Origin: Shinisaurus crocodilurus
Lineage: Eukaryota; Chordata; Lepidosauria; Squamata; Shinisauridae
Length of the DNA: 64,000 bases
Reading direction: 5' to 3'
Assembly: GCA_021292165.1 (NCBI GenBank)
Contig: CM037878.1
Coordinates: 289,774,971 to 289,838,970 of the forward strand
The position numbers and the translations under genes are program-made. Shown here piece after piece: positions 43,539-54,585 of the stretch (positions within the stretch are counted from its first letter, which is position 1; the number at the start of each line of letters is the position of its first letter). The notes beneath the pieces were generated by a model. That model was not told the DNA's origin and made no database searches. It saw only the letters and a list, made by a program, of their open reading frames with translations.

Positions 43539-43648
43539 CAAGGGCACGATCCACTGAGGACGTCGCCTGCGCAGGCCCTTGTTCAATCCCCACTCGTTTC
43601 AATGGGGCCCGCGCAGGCGACGTCCTCAGTGGATCGGGCCCTTGGTTT
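43539..43648. mobile_element. palindromic element (MITE-like, family G)
   Basis: ccaagggcacgatccactga, ggacgtcgcctgcgcaggc at the left is the inverse of gcgcaggcgacgtcctcagt and ggatcgggcccttgg at the right. The loop is about 20 bp. It lies 210 bp upstream of PLEKHB1 exon 3. No other copy seen here. Confidence 0.82.
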
Positions 43649-43857
43649 GAATGCAAGAATCTTACCGCTGCAGAGTTGGGTCAGGAGTATTGAGCTGGGC
43701 TTGAATATGTAAATAAACAGACGCAGTGACCTCTTAGCTCTACAGAAGGGCTGGCAGATAAAGCCTTGCATTAGCATATTGCTCTCTCGATTCATTTCAT
43801 CTCCTGTTTTCAACCACCACCTGCTTTCCCCCCCCCCCCCTTTCCTGGCTTGTCCAG

Positions 43858-44010
43858 GCTCCATTCTGCGACGCTGGAAGAGAAGCTGGTTCGTCCTTTG
43901 GGTGGACGGCAGCCTCGTCTATTACCGTGACGACACCGGTCGGGACATGGACGGCCGAATCAACATCAAGTTCAACTGCAGGGACGTCAGGACAGGACGC
44001 GAATGCCGCG
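43858..44010 (+). CDS. PLEKHB1: PLEKHB1 exon 3 (PH domain core)
   Basis: The 153-bp exon has the acceptor ttcctggcttgtccag (ag at 43856-43857) and the donor gtgagt at 44011. With the single base carried from exon 2 it gives SSILRRWKRSWFVLWVDGSL, then VYYRDDTGRDMDGRINIKFN and CRDVRTGRECR, residues 13-63. This is the first half of the PH fold, with the variable loop between the first two strands. SSILRRWKR is the signature shared with PLEKHB1 and differs from PLEKHB2. R18 and K20 sit where evectin-2 has been reported to contact phosphatidylserine, so lipid binding is plausible. Frame and phase are intact on both sides, with no stop or shift. Confidence 0.95.
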
Positions 44011-44207
44011 GTGAGTGTGTGTGGGCCGCACGTGGGCCGCATTGTGTGTGTGCGTGCGCGCGCGCACAGCGGTGCAGGGGTAAATGTTGACGTGCGCCCC
44101 TCGCGACAGTGCCCATAGCCGTGCCCCCCCAAGGAAAGTTCAAAAATTCAGGAAGCGGGCCTGTTCGCATCACACGGTGAGCCACTGCTGGGTGACACAT
44201 TCGCGGG

Positions 44208-45333
44208 GTCATAGAATCATAGAATCATAGAAAAGTAGAGTTGGAAGGGGCCCACAAGGCCATTGAGTCCAACCCCCTGCTCAACGCAGGAATCCAGGTC
44301 AAAGCATCCCCGACAGATGGCTGTCCAGCCGCACCTTGAATGCCTCCAGAGTGGGAGAGCCCACCGCCTCCCTGGGTAGTTGGTTCCATTGGCGTATTGC
44401 TCTGACAGTCAGGAAGTTTTTCCTGATGTTTAGGTGGAATCTAGGTTCCTGTAACTTGAGCCCATTATTCCGTGTCCTGCAAACTGGGATGACTGAGAAG
44501 AGATCCTGGCCCTCCTCTGTGTGACAACCCTTCAAGTACTGGAAGAGTGCGATCATATCTCCCCTCAGTCTCCTCTTCTGAAGGCTGAACATGCCCAGTT
44601 CTTTCAGTCTCTCCTCACAGGGCCTTGTTTCCAGTCCCTTGATCATCCTTGTTGCCCTCCTCTGAACCCTCTCCAGTTTGTCTACATCCTTCTTGCAGTA
44701 CTCAAGATGAGGCCTAACCAGTGCCGAGTAAAGGGGAATTATCACTTCCCGCGATTTGGAAGCTATACTTCTATTAATGCAGCCCAAAATAGCATTTGCC
44801 TTCTTTGAAGCATTGCTGGCTCATATTCAGTTTGTGATCTACCATAATTCCAAGATCCTTCTCACTCGTAGTATTGTTGAGCCAAGTGTCCCCCATTCTG
44901 TAACTCTGCATTTGGTTTCCTCTCCCTAGGTGCAGCACTTGGCATTTATCCCTATTAAATTTCATTCTGTTGTTTTCGGCCCAGCGCTCCAGCCTATCGA
45001 GGTCACTTTGAATTTTGTTTCTGTCTTCCAGAGTATTAGCTGTTCCACCCAACTTTGTGTCATCTGCAAATTTGATAAGCATTCCCTGTACCTCCTGATC
45101 CAAGTCATTAATAAAAATGTTGAAGAGCACTGGGCCCAGGACCGAGCCCTGTGGTACCCCGCTCGTTACCTCTCCCCAGTTTGAGAAGGAACCATTGATA
45201 AGCACTCTTTGAGTGCCAATTCTGTAGCCAATTGTGGATCCACCTGATAGTTGTTCCATCTAGCCCACTTTTAGCTAGCTTGCTAATCAGGATATCATGA
45301 GGCACTTTGTGGAAAGCTTTGCCCATGATGTGC
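44208..45333 (-). mobile_element. CR1 LINE with reverse-transcriptase core, 5'-truncated
   Basis: The minus strand encodes KAFHKVPHDILISKLAKSGL, GVPQGSVLGPVLFNIFINDL, the catalytic-motif region IKFADDTKLGG, then WAENNRMKFNRDKCQVLHLG and the C-terminal blocks to the 3' end. FADD is the CR1-type active-site box. Deletions (about 44695 and 44810) break the frame. This is the most complete CR1 in the window. Confidence 0.95.
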
Positions 45334-45395
45334 GCCATCCGCCATTTTGCATATGCAAGCCATGACGGGGGTGCACCGCGGCTTATTGTGTCATG

Positions 45396-45532
45396 CCAAT
45401 CCGGCCAGGGTGGGTAGTTGGCATGGTTAACAAACCACCCACACGGTTAGCAAACCACCCACAACCCTAAAATAGGCCCTGGGTTGTGGGTGGTTTGTTA
45501 ACCATGCCAACCACCCACCCTGGCCGGGTTCG
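45396..45532. mobile_element. large foldback element
   Basis: The left arm ccaatccggccagggtgggt, agttggcatggttaacaaac, cacccacac is the inverse of the right arm gtgggtggtttgttaaccat, gccaaccacccaccctggcc, gggttcgg. A short extra copy of gcaaaccacccacaaccct lies in the loop. It abuts the end of the CR1 copy. Confidence 0.82.
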
Positions 45533-45802
45533 GATGACGCATCAAAGCTACGGCATACACTGGTCTTAATCGCCCATTCAAGACTTGGCCACCGTGAAAG
45601 ACTTTGAATAACAGGGAACGATGTATTGTGGGTGGGAAAATTCGGTCCCCACACCATTGCTCCCGCGAGGATTTGCAGCTAAGCTCAGAGGGGGCAGAGA
45701 GCTCTTGGGGGGTGGGGGGTGGGAGATGATGTCAGAGACCCTGCTAATAAAAACAGTGCTGGTGCTCCATCCCTTCAAGTCTTGACTCCATTGCACCACT
45801 CG

Positions 45803-45826
45803 TGTGTGTGTGTGTGTGTGTGTGAG
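45803..45826. repeat. (GT)n microsatellite
   Basis: About 12 units. Confidence 0.93.
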
Positions 45827-45916
45827 TGTTTTGTAAGCTTACAATGGCATTGTTCAAATGTATTTTTGGACACTGGGATCCAAACACAGTCCTCTGGGAA
45901 ATCACAGCTTTTTCTT

Positions 45917-48385
45917 AAAGTCAATCAATCTTTATTATGCGGTCACAGACCCAACACAACTCATGTAAACATATAAAACAATTTAACCAATTTGTAAAGT
46001 TACATATCCTAAAAGCAAGTTTAAAATTTTAAATCAGACACAATAATCGACCTACGCGTTTTCTGTGCAGAAAAAAGGAACTTGGCCACTAGCTCTGTGA
46101 TGGACTTGTTTGTATCAGTTAAAAAATATTTTAAATACCATCCCAAGGACCTTCCAGGGAATTTTCTCATTTCTGGGCAAATAAGTCTCGTACGCTCGTC
46201 CCTGTAGAAATTACATACAAAAAGAATATGCTCCAGAGTTTCAATTTCTTGTTCATTACAGGGACATAATCGGTTTTTGTATGGAACGCCATAATAGCGC
46301 CCATCTAAAACCGCAGATGGTAAGCAATTAAATCTGGCTCTTGAAAAGACCTGCCGATATTTTGAGATGGACAGATTACTCAGATATCTAGCACTTTTGG
46401 GAAATTCAAAATTGAGACCGAGATGCAAGGGTGAGCAAGTTTTACGGGCATTTGATATAGAATATTGAAAATCAAGATCCTCAATCCGATTTTCTACAGT
46501 AAAACTTGCTACCCTGACATCATAGGCGTTAAGAAAATCCATAGACAAACCCAGTGAGTGCAATTTGATGGCAAAAGATTTAGCCCAGGAGCTGGTATAG
46601 ACATCTTTCTGAAGAAGGTGTAAATATCCTACAGAAGAATCTGCATATACTACTTTAGTCCAGTATCTAAAAGCGTATCGCCAGGCGGAGCATTCTAATG
46701 ATGCAATGCCTACCTCAAGTCTCAATCCTGCTGCAGGAACACATCTTGGCATTCCAAGAATAGATCTTTAAAAAATTGAGAGAACGCTCTCAATACTTGG
46801 ATGGAAACCATGGATCCAAATTGGGATTCCATACAGCAGTTGAGGTAAGATCTTAAGCTTAAATACCTGGACAGCAGCAGGTACAAATTGGCCCCCTTTG
46901 GTAAAAAAAAAAGCGAGAAATGACCTTAGTGGTATTCTGAGCTGCCTGTATAGTTGCCTTTCTATGGGCAGCCCAAGAAAGATTATAACGAAACGTAATA
47001 CCCAAATATTTTAACTGTTTAACTTGGTCGATATACTGGCCATTGATTTTCCACTTGCTTAATCATGCATGCCGCGCAAAGACCATGATTTTTGTTTTAT
47101 CAAAGTTTATGGTCAATTGATTGGTCTTGCAATAGGACATAAATGCACGCATTAGGCGTGTAAGTCCTACCTTTGATAAAGACATCAGGACAGCGTCATC
47201 TGCATACAACAGTAAAGGGCATTTGGTCTCAGCCAATTTTGGTGAATGAAAATCTAGTGCTAAACAACACCCAATCAGGTCATTTAGATACAGGTTGAAC
47301 TAACGTAGGGGCCAACAAACAGCCCTGGCGGACACCCCTGGTAGCTGGGATAGATCTTGTCAAATTCCCTGCTATTCCACATCTTACACGGAGCGTATTT
47401 CCCTGGTAAAGGCAATTTATGACGTACAGTCGTCTCTTATCGATGGAGGTGCGGAGTAACTTTTGCCATAATTTGTCTCTTGGAATAGAGTCAAAGGCAG
47501 ATTTTAGATCTATAAAAGCAGTATACAGACCATTACCAAGAGAGGTCATGTATTTCTCTGCAAGATGGTTTAAAACAAAACCTGTGGCGGCCCCCACATT
47601 ATGGAACTCCCTCCCTAGTGACCTTCGCCATGCCCCCTCCGTGATGAGCTTCCGCCGTGCATTAAAAACATGGCTGTTCAGGCGGGAATATGGGGTGGGT
47701 TAGGTTTTTAATGAGAATTTTTTATATTGTTTTAATTATTATATTTTATTGTGTTTTATTGTATTTTAATTGTACATCGCCCAGGGTGGCCGGGTGACCG
47801 GCCAGATGGGCGATTGATAAATGTAATAAATAAATAAAAAATAAATAAAACAGTGGTCTAACGTTGATCTGCCCTTTCTGAAGCCTGCCTGCTCATTTCC
47901 CAGGATATTCTCATCCTCTATCCAGGAGTCTAGTTTTCGTTTCAGATAGCTAGCATACAGCTTACCCACAACCGAAAGTAGACTGATGGGTCTATAATTG
48001 AATGGATCCTCTCTAGCTCCTTTCTTAAAAATTGGTATTACTATGGCCACAAGCCAAGCAAGGGGAACTTTACCCGAATTATTAATGTGAGTGAACAAAT
48101 TTGCCAACAAGGGGGCCCACCAATCCATGTTAGCCGTCAACATTTCCGGAAGAATGTTATCTATTCCTGGGGGCCTTACCTGATTTGATATTTCTGATCA
48201 GGGACTTTTATTTCAGACTGCATAAATGGGTCCCATAAGGGAGTGTCATTTAAATCTATGGCAAGAGAGATATCTTATTACAGGCTCTGAAGCATCTGTA
48301 AAAAGAGCCGTAAAATGCTGATCCCAGATGTCCGCTGGAATATTACAGCAGATCCCATTCGAAGAGGAACCCAGAGCATCAGTAA
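45917..48385 (-). mobile_element. non-LTR LINE of uncertain clade, interrupted
   Basis: The minus strand carries, in order, an RT finger/palm region (WLVAIVIPIFKKGAREDPFN, YRPISLLSVVGKLYASYLKR, NEQAGFRKGRSTLDHC) at 47870-48143. Next is the palm (GLYTAFIDLKSAFDSIPRDK, GVRQGCLLAPTL) at 47340-47580, a YADD-type box near 47210, and a ~240-codon C-terminal domain at 46021-46749 with a cysteine-histidine cluster (CPCNEQEIETLEHILFVC). The 3' end is a tcaatcaatctttatt-type tail. An L2-like 3' end sits between the two RT parts. R4/Dong-like or another clade is possible; I cannot decide. Confidence 0.85.
47582..47850 (+). mobile_element. L2-like LINE 3' end nested in another LINE
   Basis: gtggcggcccccacattatg, then WNSLPSDLRHAPSVMSFRRA and LKTWLFRREYGVG with a stop. 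The tail is ggtggccgggtgaccggcca and taaataaataaaa. The host LINE resumes at about 47852 with cagtggtctaacgttgatct. Confidence 0.9.
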
Positions 48386-48386
48386 C

Positions 48387-48510
48387 TATTTATTTATTTA
48401 TTTATTTCATTTCATTTCATTTTTATACCGCCCAATAGCCGAAGCTCTCTGGGCGGTTTACAGCAATTAACAAGACAGTCCCTGCCCGCAGGCTTACAAT
48501 CTAAAAAGAC
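48387..48510 (-). mobile_element. interspersed repeat 3' tail (accgcccaatagccgaagc type)
   Basis: A (ttta)n/(ttcat)n tail, then ataccgcccaatagccgaag and ctctctgggcggtttacag. The same module is at 59488 and 61612. Probably the 3' end of a LINE-mobilised family. Confidence 0.72.
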
Positions 48511-49000
48511 ACGACACACAAGGAAAAAGGAATGGGGAGGGCAGAAGGGGGAATATTAATGAATACTCCTGGCAGGGCTGGTGGAATGGCCCTTGCGCTC
48601 CCTCTCTTCTCCCTCCTCTCAGCCTGCTGGAATGGCTGCTGGTGGTGGCAGTTGAGGGAGGAGGAGCCTTCAGGAGGGCGGCAGCGTTGGTGGGATCCGT
48701 AATAGATTTCTGGTCCTTTGTTGTGACAGAAGTCAGAAAGGATCTCTATTTTTGAAAAGGGCTCAGTGTGATAGCCTGTCACAGTTACTGTGAGGCGCCA
48801 CCGAGTTCCTAGCTGTTGAAGCTGCATTATGTACCTAGGTTGATTTGATACAACTCTCTGACAGGATTATTTTATCTGTGGTAATAGAAATCGGTTACCA
48901 TAGTAAGTTTGAAACTCCTGACTTTATTTTAACAACTCCTAGTCCCAATATATTTCTGAAATATATAACTGTCTGGAAAAAGATTGTGTCGTTGCATATT
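48511..49000. other. no recognised feature
   Basis: Intronic, nothing identified. The 48720-48830 part may belong to the LINE upstream. Confidence 0.4.
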
Positions 49001-49066
49001 TGGCAAGGGATTCTGGGAGCTGTAGTCGAGCAACACCCGGGGACCCAAGGCTGGAGAGCCCCGCCC
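49001..49066. mobile_element. half copy of MITE family A2
   Basis: ggcaagggattctgggagct, gtagtcgagcaacacccggg, then gacccaaggctggagagcc: right arm only. Confidence 0.75.
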
Positions 49067-49260
49067 CAGAGATTTTTACCACTAATTCGGAAGTGGGGAG
49101 AGTGTAGCAGTGACAATATTCTTCTTGTTTTAATTAGGAGTTTGGCCTTCAGGGCATTCTACAGAAAAAGGGCCCATTGCCTCATGATGAGTTTGTTCCT
49201 CCAATAGAACCCAACTAATGCCCAGAAGAGTTTAGTTTTTCTTAAAGTAAGTTCTGAAGG

Positions 49261-49375
49261 GCGCAATCCTATGCATGTTTAGACAGAAAAAAAGGCCTAT
49301 AACTCCCAGCATGCCCCAGCCAGCTACAACTCCCAGCATGCCCCAGCCAGCAAAGCATGCTTAGGATCGCACCTT
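49261..49375. mobile_element. foldback MITE (family D), arms in direct order
   Basis: gcgcaatcctatgcatgttt at the left, two direct (not inverted) actcccagcatgccccagcc arms, then gcatgcttaggatcgcacct. The stem is reduced to the outer ends. Confidence 0.78.
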
Positions 49376-49626
49376 AAGCCTGTGAACATAGGTTGTAAAA
49401 TAGGGCTGGACCGAAATAGGCTAACCCTTTCCATGAAACCTGGAGAGGCCTCCAACCTGGAGGGCCTTAAACCATGCCTTCTGGATTGGGAAAGCTCCCC
49501 GCTGCAGATGTTCAGCCGCTAACACACAGAAAGCTGCAGAAACCGCAACACGGTTGTGCAAGAGGGGTCGGGACCCACCATCTCATCCCTGCTCTTCCTC
49601 CTGTGCGATGGTAGTTGTGTGGGTGG

Positions 49627-49790
49627 GCAGATTTCATAGATCATAGAGTTGGAAGGAGCCTACAAGGCCATCGAGTCCAACCCCCTGCTCAATGCAGGAA
49701 ACTAGAGGAGGGGTCTCCCATCCAAGTAATAGCCAGGCCTGACCCTGCTTAGCTTTCCACGCTCAGACAAGCTGAGCCAGCGTGAGCCAC
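49627..49790 (-). mobile_element. 5S-rRNA-derived SINE with CR1-like tail
   Basis: CR1-like tail cagatttcatagatcataga at the left. 5S-like box C ggtctcccatcca and box A gaccctgcttagcttt (reverse strand) at the right, head ending agccagcgtgagccac. Confidence 0.9.
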
Positions 49791-50014
49791 AGGCCTGCAC
49801 GGGGCTTGTATCCAAAAGACATCCGGTTTCAGTCAACTACCATGAGGGCTAGGAGATTAATTTTGCTCTCCCAGGTATCCAGAGGGCACATTTTACATCT
49901 GGGATTGTGCCACCTCTTGGGTGGAAAACTAGGCCAATCTTATGCTTTTGCCAGGAGGAGAAGCTTCCCGCCCCGCCAGATCAAGTCTCTAGCAAGGATT
50001 GGGGCCACCATGTA

Positions 50015-50015
<1 letters not shown>

Positions 50016-50054
<39 letters not shown>
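50016..50054. repeat. (ATG)n microsatellite
   Basis: About 13 units, adjoining the LINE 3' end. Confidence 0.95.
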
Positions 50055-50055
<1 letters not shown>

Positions 50056-50545
50056 TTTATTTCTTACCCGCCTCTCCGTCTAGATCGAGGCGGGGAACAG
50101 CAAAAAATATAAAATACATAGACTAAACAAAACACAATACATACTATTAAAACATCTTAAAAACATCATTAAAACATCTTAAAAACATCATTAAAACATC
50201 TTAAAGGCATCCTAAAATTCCGCCGGATAGGCCTGCTGGAAGAGATCAGTCTTTATGGCTTTTTTAAATTCCAAAAGACTGGTGAGTTGACGAATCTCCT
50301 CCGGCAGGCCATTCCATAATCTGGGAGCAGCAGAAGAGAAGGTCCTCTGGGTAGTACCCGTCAGCCTAGTTTTGGCTGACTGAAGTAAATTCTTCCCAGA
50401 GGACCTGAGTGTGCGGGGTGGATTGTATGGGAGAAGGCGATCCCGTAGGTAGCCTGGACCCAAAACCATGTAGAGCCTTAAAGGTCTGTCTGTTGCTAAA
50501 GTAGATGCCCGTGTACTTTTCCTGAGGGATGCCAAATTGGGAGGC
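50056..50545 (-). mobile_element. L2-like LINE 3' end and C-terminal ORF2 fragment
   Basis: The minus strand encodes GPGYLRDRLLPYNPPRTLRS, then GTTQRTFSSAAPRLWNGLPE and EIRQLTSLLEFKKAIKTDLF. The 3' part has three near-identical ~21-bp units (acatcttaaaaacatcatta type) at about 50151-50200. Confidence 0.85.
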
Positions 50546-50837
50546 GAGGCTCTTTCTCCATGGTGGAGAGATACCCTACCCTTGCAGAAAAATCCCGCAG
50601 GGTGATAGAATTCTACAGCTGGGCGAGACCTCAAAAGTCATCTGACCTAACCCCCTGCTGATACAGGGAATAATCCGTCACTACAGGAAAACATACCCCC
50701 TGCCTCCCTCCGGAACTCCCACAAGCTCCGTGGACAAGGGGCAGAGTTCCTAAAATGATCCAGTTGATACAGGGAGAGAAAACTCCGTATCCTACGTAGA
50801 TCCCCACTGCCTCGTGCTACACGGCCAAGCCATACAC

Positions 50838-50972
50838 CAGTGTTCTCCAGCCTTGGGTCCCCAGATGTTTTTGGCCTACAACTCCCAGCATGCCCCAGCC
50901 AGCGTAGCTGGCTGGGGCATGCTGGGAGTTGTAGGCCAAAAACATCTGGGGACCCAAGGTTGGAGAACACTG
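50838..50972. mobile_element. palindromic hAT-type MITE (family A, 135 bp)
   Basis: Palindrome with flanks ccatacac (50830-50837) and ccttacac (50973-50980), seven of eight identical. Confidence 0.94.
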
Positions 50973-50980
50973 CCTTACAC

Positions 50981-51796
50981 CCATAGCAGCTTACAGCTGT
51001 GTTAGGACTGGGCGTAGCCACTGAACTTACTGGGTGCAAGGCCTAGTTCTGCCCCCCCCCCAAACTTGTTTTGTTATTTTGGCAGCGGCAACGTCTCCCT
51101 ATTCCCTCCTCCCCGCCTCCCCTCTTTGTTTTCTTCTTTGTTGCTCTTGTACCGCACGGTACCACAGTGCTGAGTCACCAGGAGGCCTTCTCTCTTGCAG
51201 ACAATTGATAGAAAGAAATAGTGCAAACAGAGGACCAGTTCATAAAGCAGAGATCTCTTTGCTGAGCCTTCTGGCGGTGATAATGCAACCCGCTGCAGTC
51301 GTCCAGCTGCCTGTCGGTCTCCAGCGAAGTCCCTGTAGGGTCTCGATTCCCGGATATTGATGATGCTTGGCGCTCAATAAACCAGCAAGCCATTTGTTCA
51401 TCTTGTTTTTGTTCGTTCCCTGGTTACAACTAGGGCTGCGAAGAATTTGCGGGAAATAATTTATCCGAGCCCCAATTTTGTTTGCAAAAATCCTGTTCAC
51501 GTTTTCCACTGCCGTTGCTTTAAAAATGTTTGAGCAAGAGCAAAGGTTTAATTTAAAAAGAGGGAGAAATGCCTTCGAATTTGAACTGCAGGAGCAGAGA
51601 GTGTTCGAACGTCCGAAAGTTCTATTTCGAATCCTGACGTTTCCCTGCATTTGCATGAAATGTTGCTTCGGCTCTAGAGACGGCGCTCTTTGAGGATGCT
51701 TCGTCCACAAGTTGGGAAGTCTCTAGGCAAATTAACTTTATGGAAATGCAAGAAGAGCTTTCATAGCCTGAGATTCCAGACCGCACGTGCCACCAG
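50981..51796. other. no gene recognised
   Basis: Poly-C at 51051-51061. 51430-51675 has an AT-rich tract with ttcgaat words. No repeat family assigned. Confidence 0.4.
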
Positions 51797-51872
51797 GAGT
51801 TGTAGCCTGGCTGGGGCATGCTGGGAGTTGTAGGCCAAAAACATCTGGGGACCCAAGGTTGGAGAACACTGC
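51797..51872. mobile_element. half copy of MITE family A
   Basis: gttgtagcctggctggggca, then tgctgggagttgtaggccaa to the aacactg end. Only a stub of the left arm. Confidence 0.82.
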
Positions 51873-51879
51873 CCTGTAT

Positions 51880-52579
51880 AGTGCGGATTGCATCTTTGCT
51901 CCCCTAACAGCATGGGATCCAGGTTTCTGAGGGCCCTTGGGCAAGACACTCTCCATGGACCGCCTCCCGAGTGAGTCTACCTTCTCACCACCGTGGTCAC
52001 CAGCTGCTCTTGCTCTTCTTCCTCCTCTTCCTCATCCTGGCTTGTTGGCATTTACATGCCTGCCCAAAGTCCTGTGGTTCACCTGTGTGCCTGCTAACTG
52101 CAACCTTGCTTTAGCTTCCAGCAAACACAGAGCAAATTCCACCACAGTCCGACCTTTAGTTCTCCTGCTCTGTTGCAGCAATCAGGAAACAGAAGCTTTC
52201 CTATTCTAATTGTTTTATTATTTTCATAAAACAATTGTACACTACAAAATAAAGACAGAGTCAGTTCTGAGAACATTACATAACATAGACATCCAAATTA
52301 GAAGAAGAAGAAGAAAGACGAAGAAGCAAGCACAGCAAACATACACACCCAGCTGTGCTTGAGAGCCAATGGGAATTACCGTAAGACAGGCATATGACAG
52401 TATAGCAACTGTCATATTGTAACACCCACTTTCTCCTACTAGATGGCCAAGGACATCTAGATATGGGAACGAGGAACACCTGTTCCAAAGACCTTCAGTA
52501 TTGCAATGCTGAATTGCCGGCTGCTAAGTTTTACTGAAAGAGAAAACCTTTAAGCCAGCTCATGCTTGATTCATAATCC
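51880..52579. other. no recognised feature
   Basis: A (GAA)n patch at 52302-52325. No exon or repeat family recognised. Confidence 0.45.
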
Positions 52580-52599
52580 AACATGGCTCCCACTTGCTT

Positions 52600-52735
52600 T
52601 CTTGGCAGGCAGAGAGCCAGGGAGCAAGCAGGCCGAGGCATCTCCTGCTCCTCCTCAGCACCACGGTTGTCTGGGCCAGACCGAGAGGCAGGTGGACCAG
52701 CAGGTTGCAACGGGGAAGGGGAGGTCTGCTTTCTC
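52600..52735 (-). repeat. fragment related to the 61993-62361 element
   Basis: caccacggttgtctgggcca, gaccgagaggcaggtggacc correspond, in reverse orientation, to about 62103-62215. Followed by (TA)n. Confidence 0.7.

Positions 52736-52737
<2 letters not shown>

Positions 52738-52766
<29 letters not shown>
52738..52766. repeat. (TA)n microsatellite
   Basis: About 13 ta units. Confidence 0.95.
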
Positions 52767-52768
<2 letters not shown>

Positions 52769-52769
52769 A

Positions 52770-53598
52770 AATCTCAAGTTCTTTTAGTCCCGAATATAGA
52801 GAACTTTGCGGAATCGGCAAATCCTTATCAAAACCAAACTGAAATGAAATTCTCACGCATCCCTAGGCCGCCCGCCTTGGATTCATTTGTGAAAATATAT
52901 TTTGGAAAAAAAAAAAATATGGTATATGTTTTTAAGCAAAAAAAGCAAACAGACCAGAATTGGATGGGGAATCGGTTCCAGCAGCAGGCAGCAAAAACGT
53001 GGATCGTGCTCAGATTTGTGGGGAGCCAGCAACTGCACCCCACGGGTGCATCCATTTTAGCTAACGGCAGCGAAGACTGACGAGTGCGGGCCGTGACGCT
53101 ACACCAAAAGACCTCCAGACCCTCTCTAGCAGCTGCCAATACTTTGATCGTAGCAGTGGCAGAATGTGAGTGGGCGTTCAAGTGCTATCGAAACGATAAT
53201 CTCCCCAGTGAGACACTCCATATTGCTAAAAACGGTATTCAGTCTGCCGCGTATCTATCAGCTGGGTTGGCCCTTCGCGACGACTTTTTAAGATGGAAAG
53301 TTTTGTAAAAGAGTGGCTGGGAAAGCAACTTTCCCCACGCTGGCCACACTTCTTACCCTGCCCGTGCAGTGGGGGAGTGTGCATAATTTCACAATGAGAA
53401 TATCTGGAAAAGTTTTCTGAAGTTTCGGCATGTCAAAGAGTAGGCCACATTTACTTTCATGGTTTTGACTTGATTTATAGCTAGCTTTCCTTTTCATAGT
53501 AATGACTGGTAACCATCTGTCCTTATTTCAAAGCGGGGAGTCAAACCATCAAATTGTTTATTTTATTATTTTATTTCCCATCCCCCACCCCACCCGCC
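52770..53598. other. no recognised feature
   Basis: Intronic. Poly-A at 52906-52917. No signature found. Confidence 0.4.
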
Positions 53599-53606
53599 TT
53601 TTAGAG

Positions 53607-53743
53607 CAGTGTTCTCCAACCTTGGGTCCCCAGATGTTTTTTGGCCTACAACTCCCAGCATGCCCCAGCCAGCATAGCTGGCTGGGGCATGCTGGGAGTT
53701 GTAGGCCAAAAAACATCTGGGGACCCAAGGTTGGAGAACACTG
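53607..53743. mobile_element. palindromic hAT-type MITE (family A, 137 bp)
   Basis: Near-perfect palindrome with an exact 8-bp duplication ttttagag at 53599-53606 and 53744-53751. Both arms carry the same one-base gain (tttttt versus ttttt) relative to other copies. Confidence 0.96.
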
Positions 53744-53751
53744 TTTTAGAG

Positions 53752-54132
53752 CATCTTGCCTGAAGAAAAATTCTGGGGATCTCAAAAGTCCGCACAATTT
53801 TTGTGTGTGTGATCTTTTGGTTGGCCTAATAAAAGTATTACAGCAACATGGATTTTGGAAATTTTCAGATACTGGTCCAGTTTCTTGGTCAGGAAAAAAT
53901 AACGATTTGTCTTAGGTTTTGGTTCAGGTTTGATTAGGGCTCCCTTTTTCAAACTGTGAACATATACCATTCCATAATTTTTTAGTAAATAGTTTATGCA
54001 GTTATTATAAAGATGGTGCATGGAGCCCGGGCTAATTAGAATCTGGATTAATTTGAAATTAAACTATCCCCCTTTCCTCCTCCCGCTCACATTTTGAGCA
54101 CACACACACCCACACACCCTTAAAAATGGTGC
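53752..54132. other. no recognised feature
   Basis: AT-rich, nothing identified. Confidence 0.45.
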
Positions 54133-54140
54133 CTTCCACT

Positions 54141-54286
54141 CAGTGCTTTTTTTCTGGAGAAAAGGGTACCGGAACTCTTGGATTACATTTCCTCGGGAGT
54201 AGATGGCGATTAAATTGTAATGCAATTAATAGAAGAAAAGGTGCTGGAACTCAGTTCCGGTGAGTTCCACCAGAAAAAAAGCCCTG
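54141..54286. mobile_element. hAT-type MITE (family E)
   Basis: Ends cagtgctttttttctgg and ccagaaaaaaagccctg. Exact 8-bp duplication cttccact at 54133-54140 and 54287-54294. Reverse complement of 25328-25474 with only a few differences. Confidence 0.96.
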
Positions 54287-54512
54287 CTTCCACTGCATCA
54301 GGAGAATGAAGGCTCAGCATAAATCTCAGGGGCAGTCCATCCCGTGCCAGTAAATTCTAAGCACAAAGAACTTCTGTCCCAAACCCAGTTAAGGTCAAAG
54401 GAGCACTGAATGAATTTGCACCACTTTTGCATTCCAGCAGCATTTATATGCTATAACCAAGAATGCTACTTTTCAAAGATATATCTGCCTTTGCAAATGT
54501 GCCCTGACAAAA

Positions 54513-54585
54513 GGCTGGCTGGGGCATGCTGGGAGTTGTCGGCCTTCTTTCTGTCTAAACTTGCGTAGGATTGCGCCTTAAATCT
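54513..54585. mobile_element. half copy of foldback MITE family D
   Basis: ggctggctggggcatgctgg, gagttgtcggccttctttct, gtctaaacttgcgtaggatt: right arm only. Confidence 0.75.

Noticed and set aside
46021..46752. Independent host gene (243-codon frame)
   Set aside because: It lies in order downstream of RT blocks on the same strand and ends at a LINE tail, so it is the LINE's C-terminal domain.
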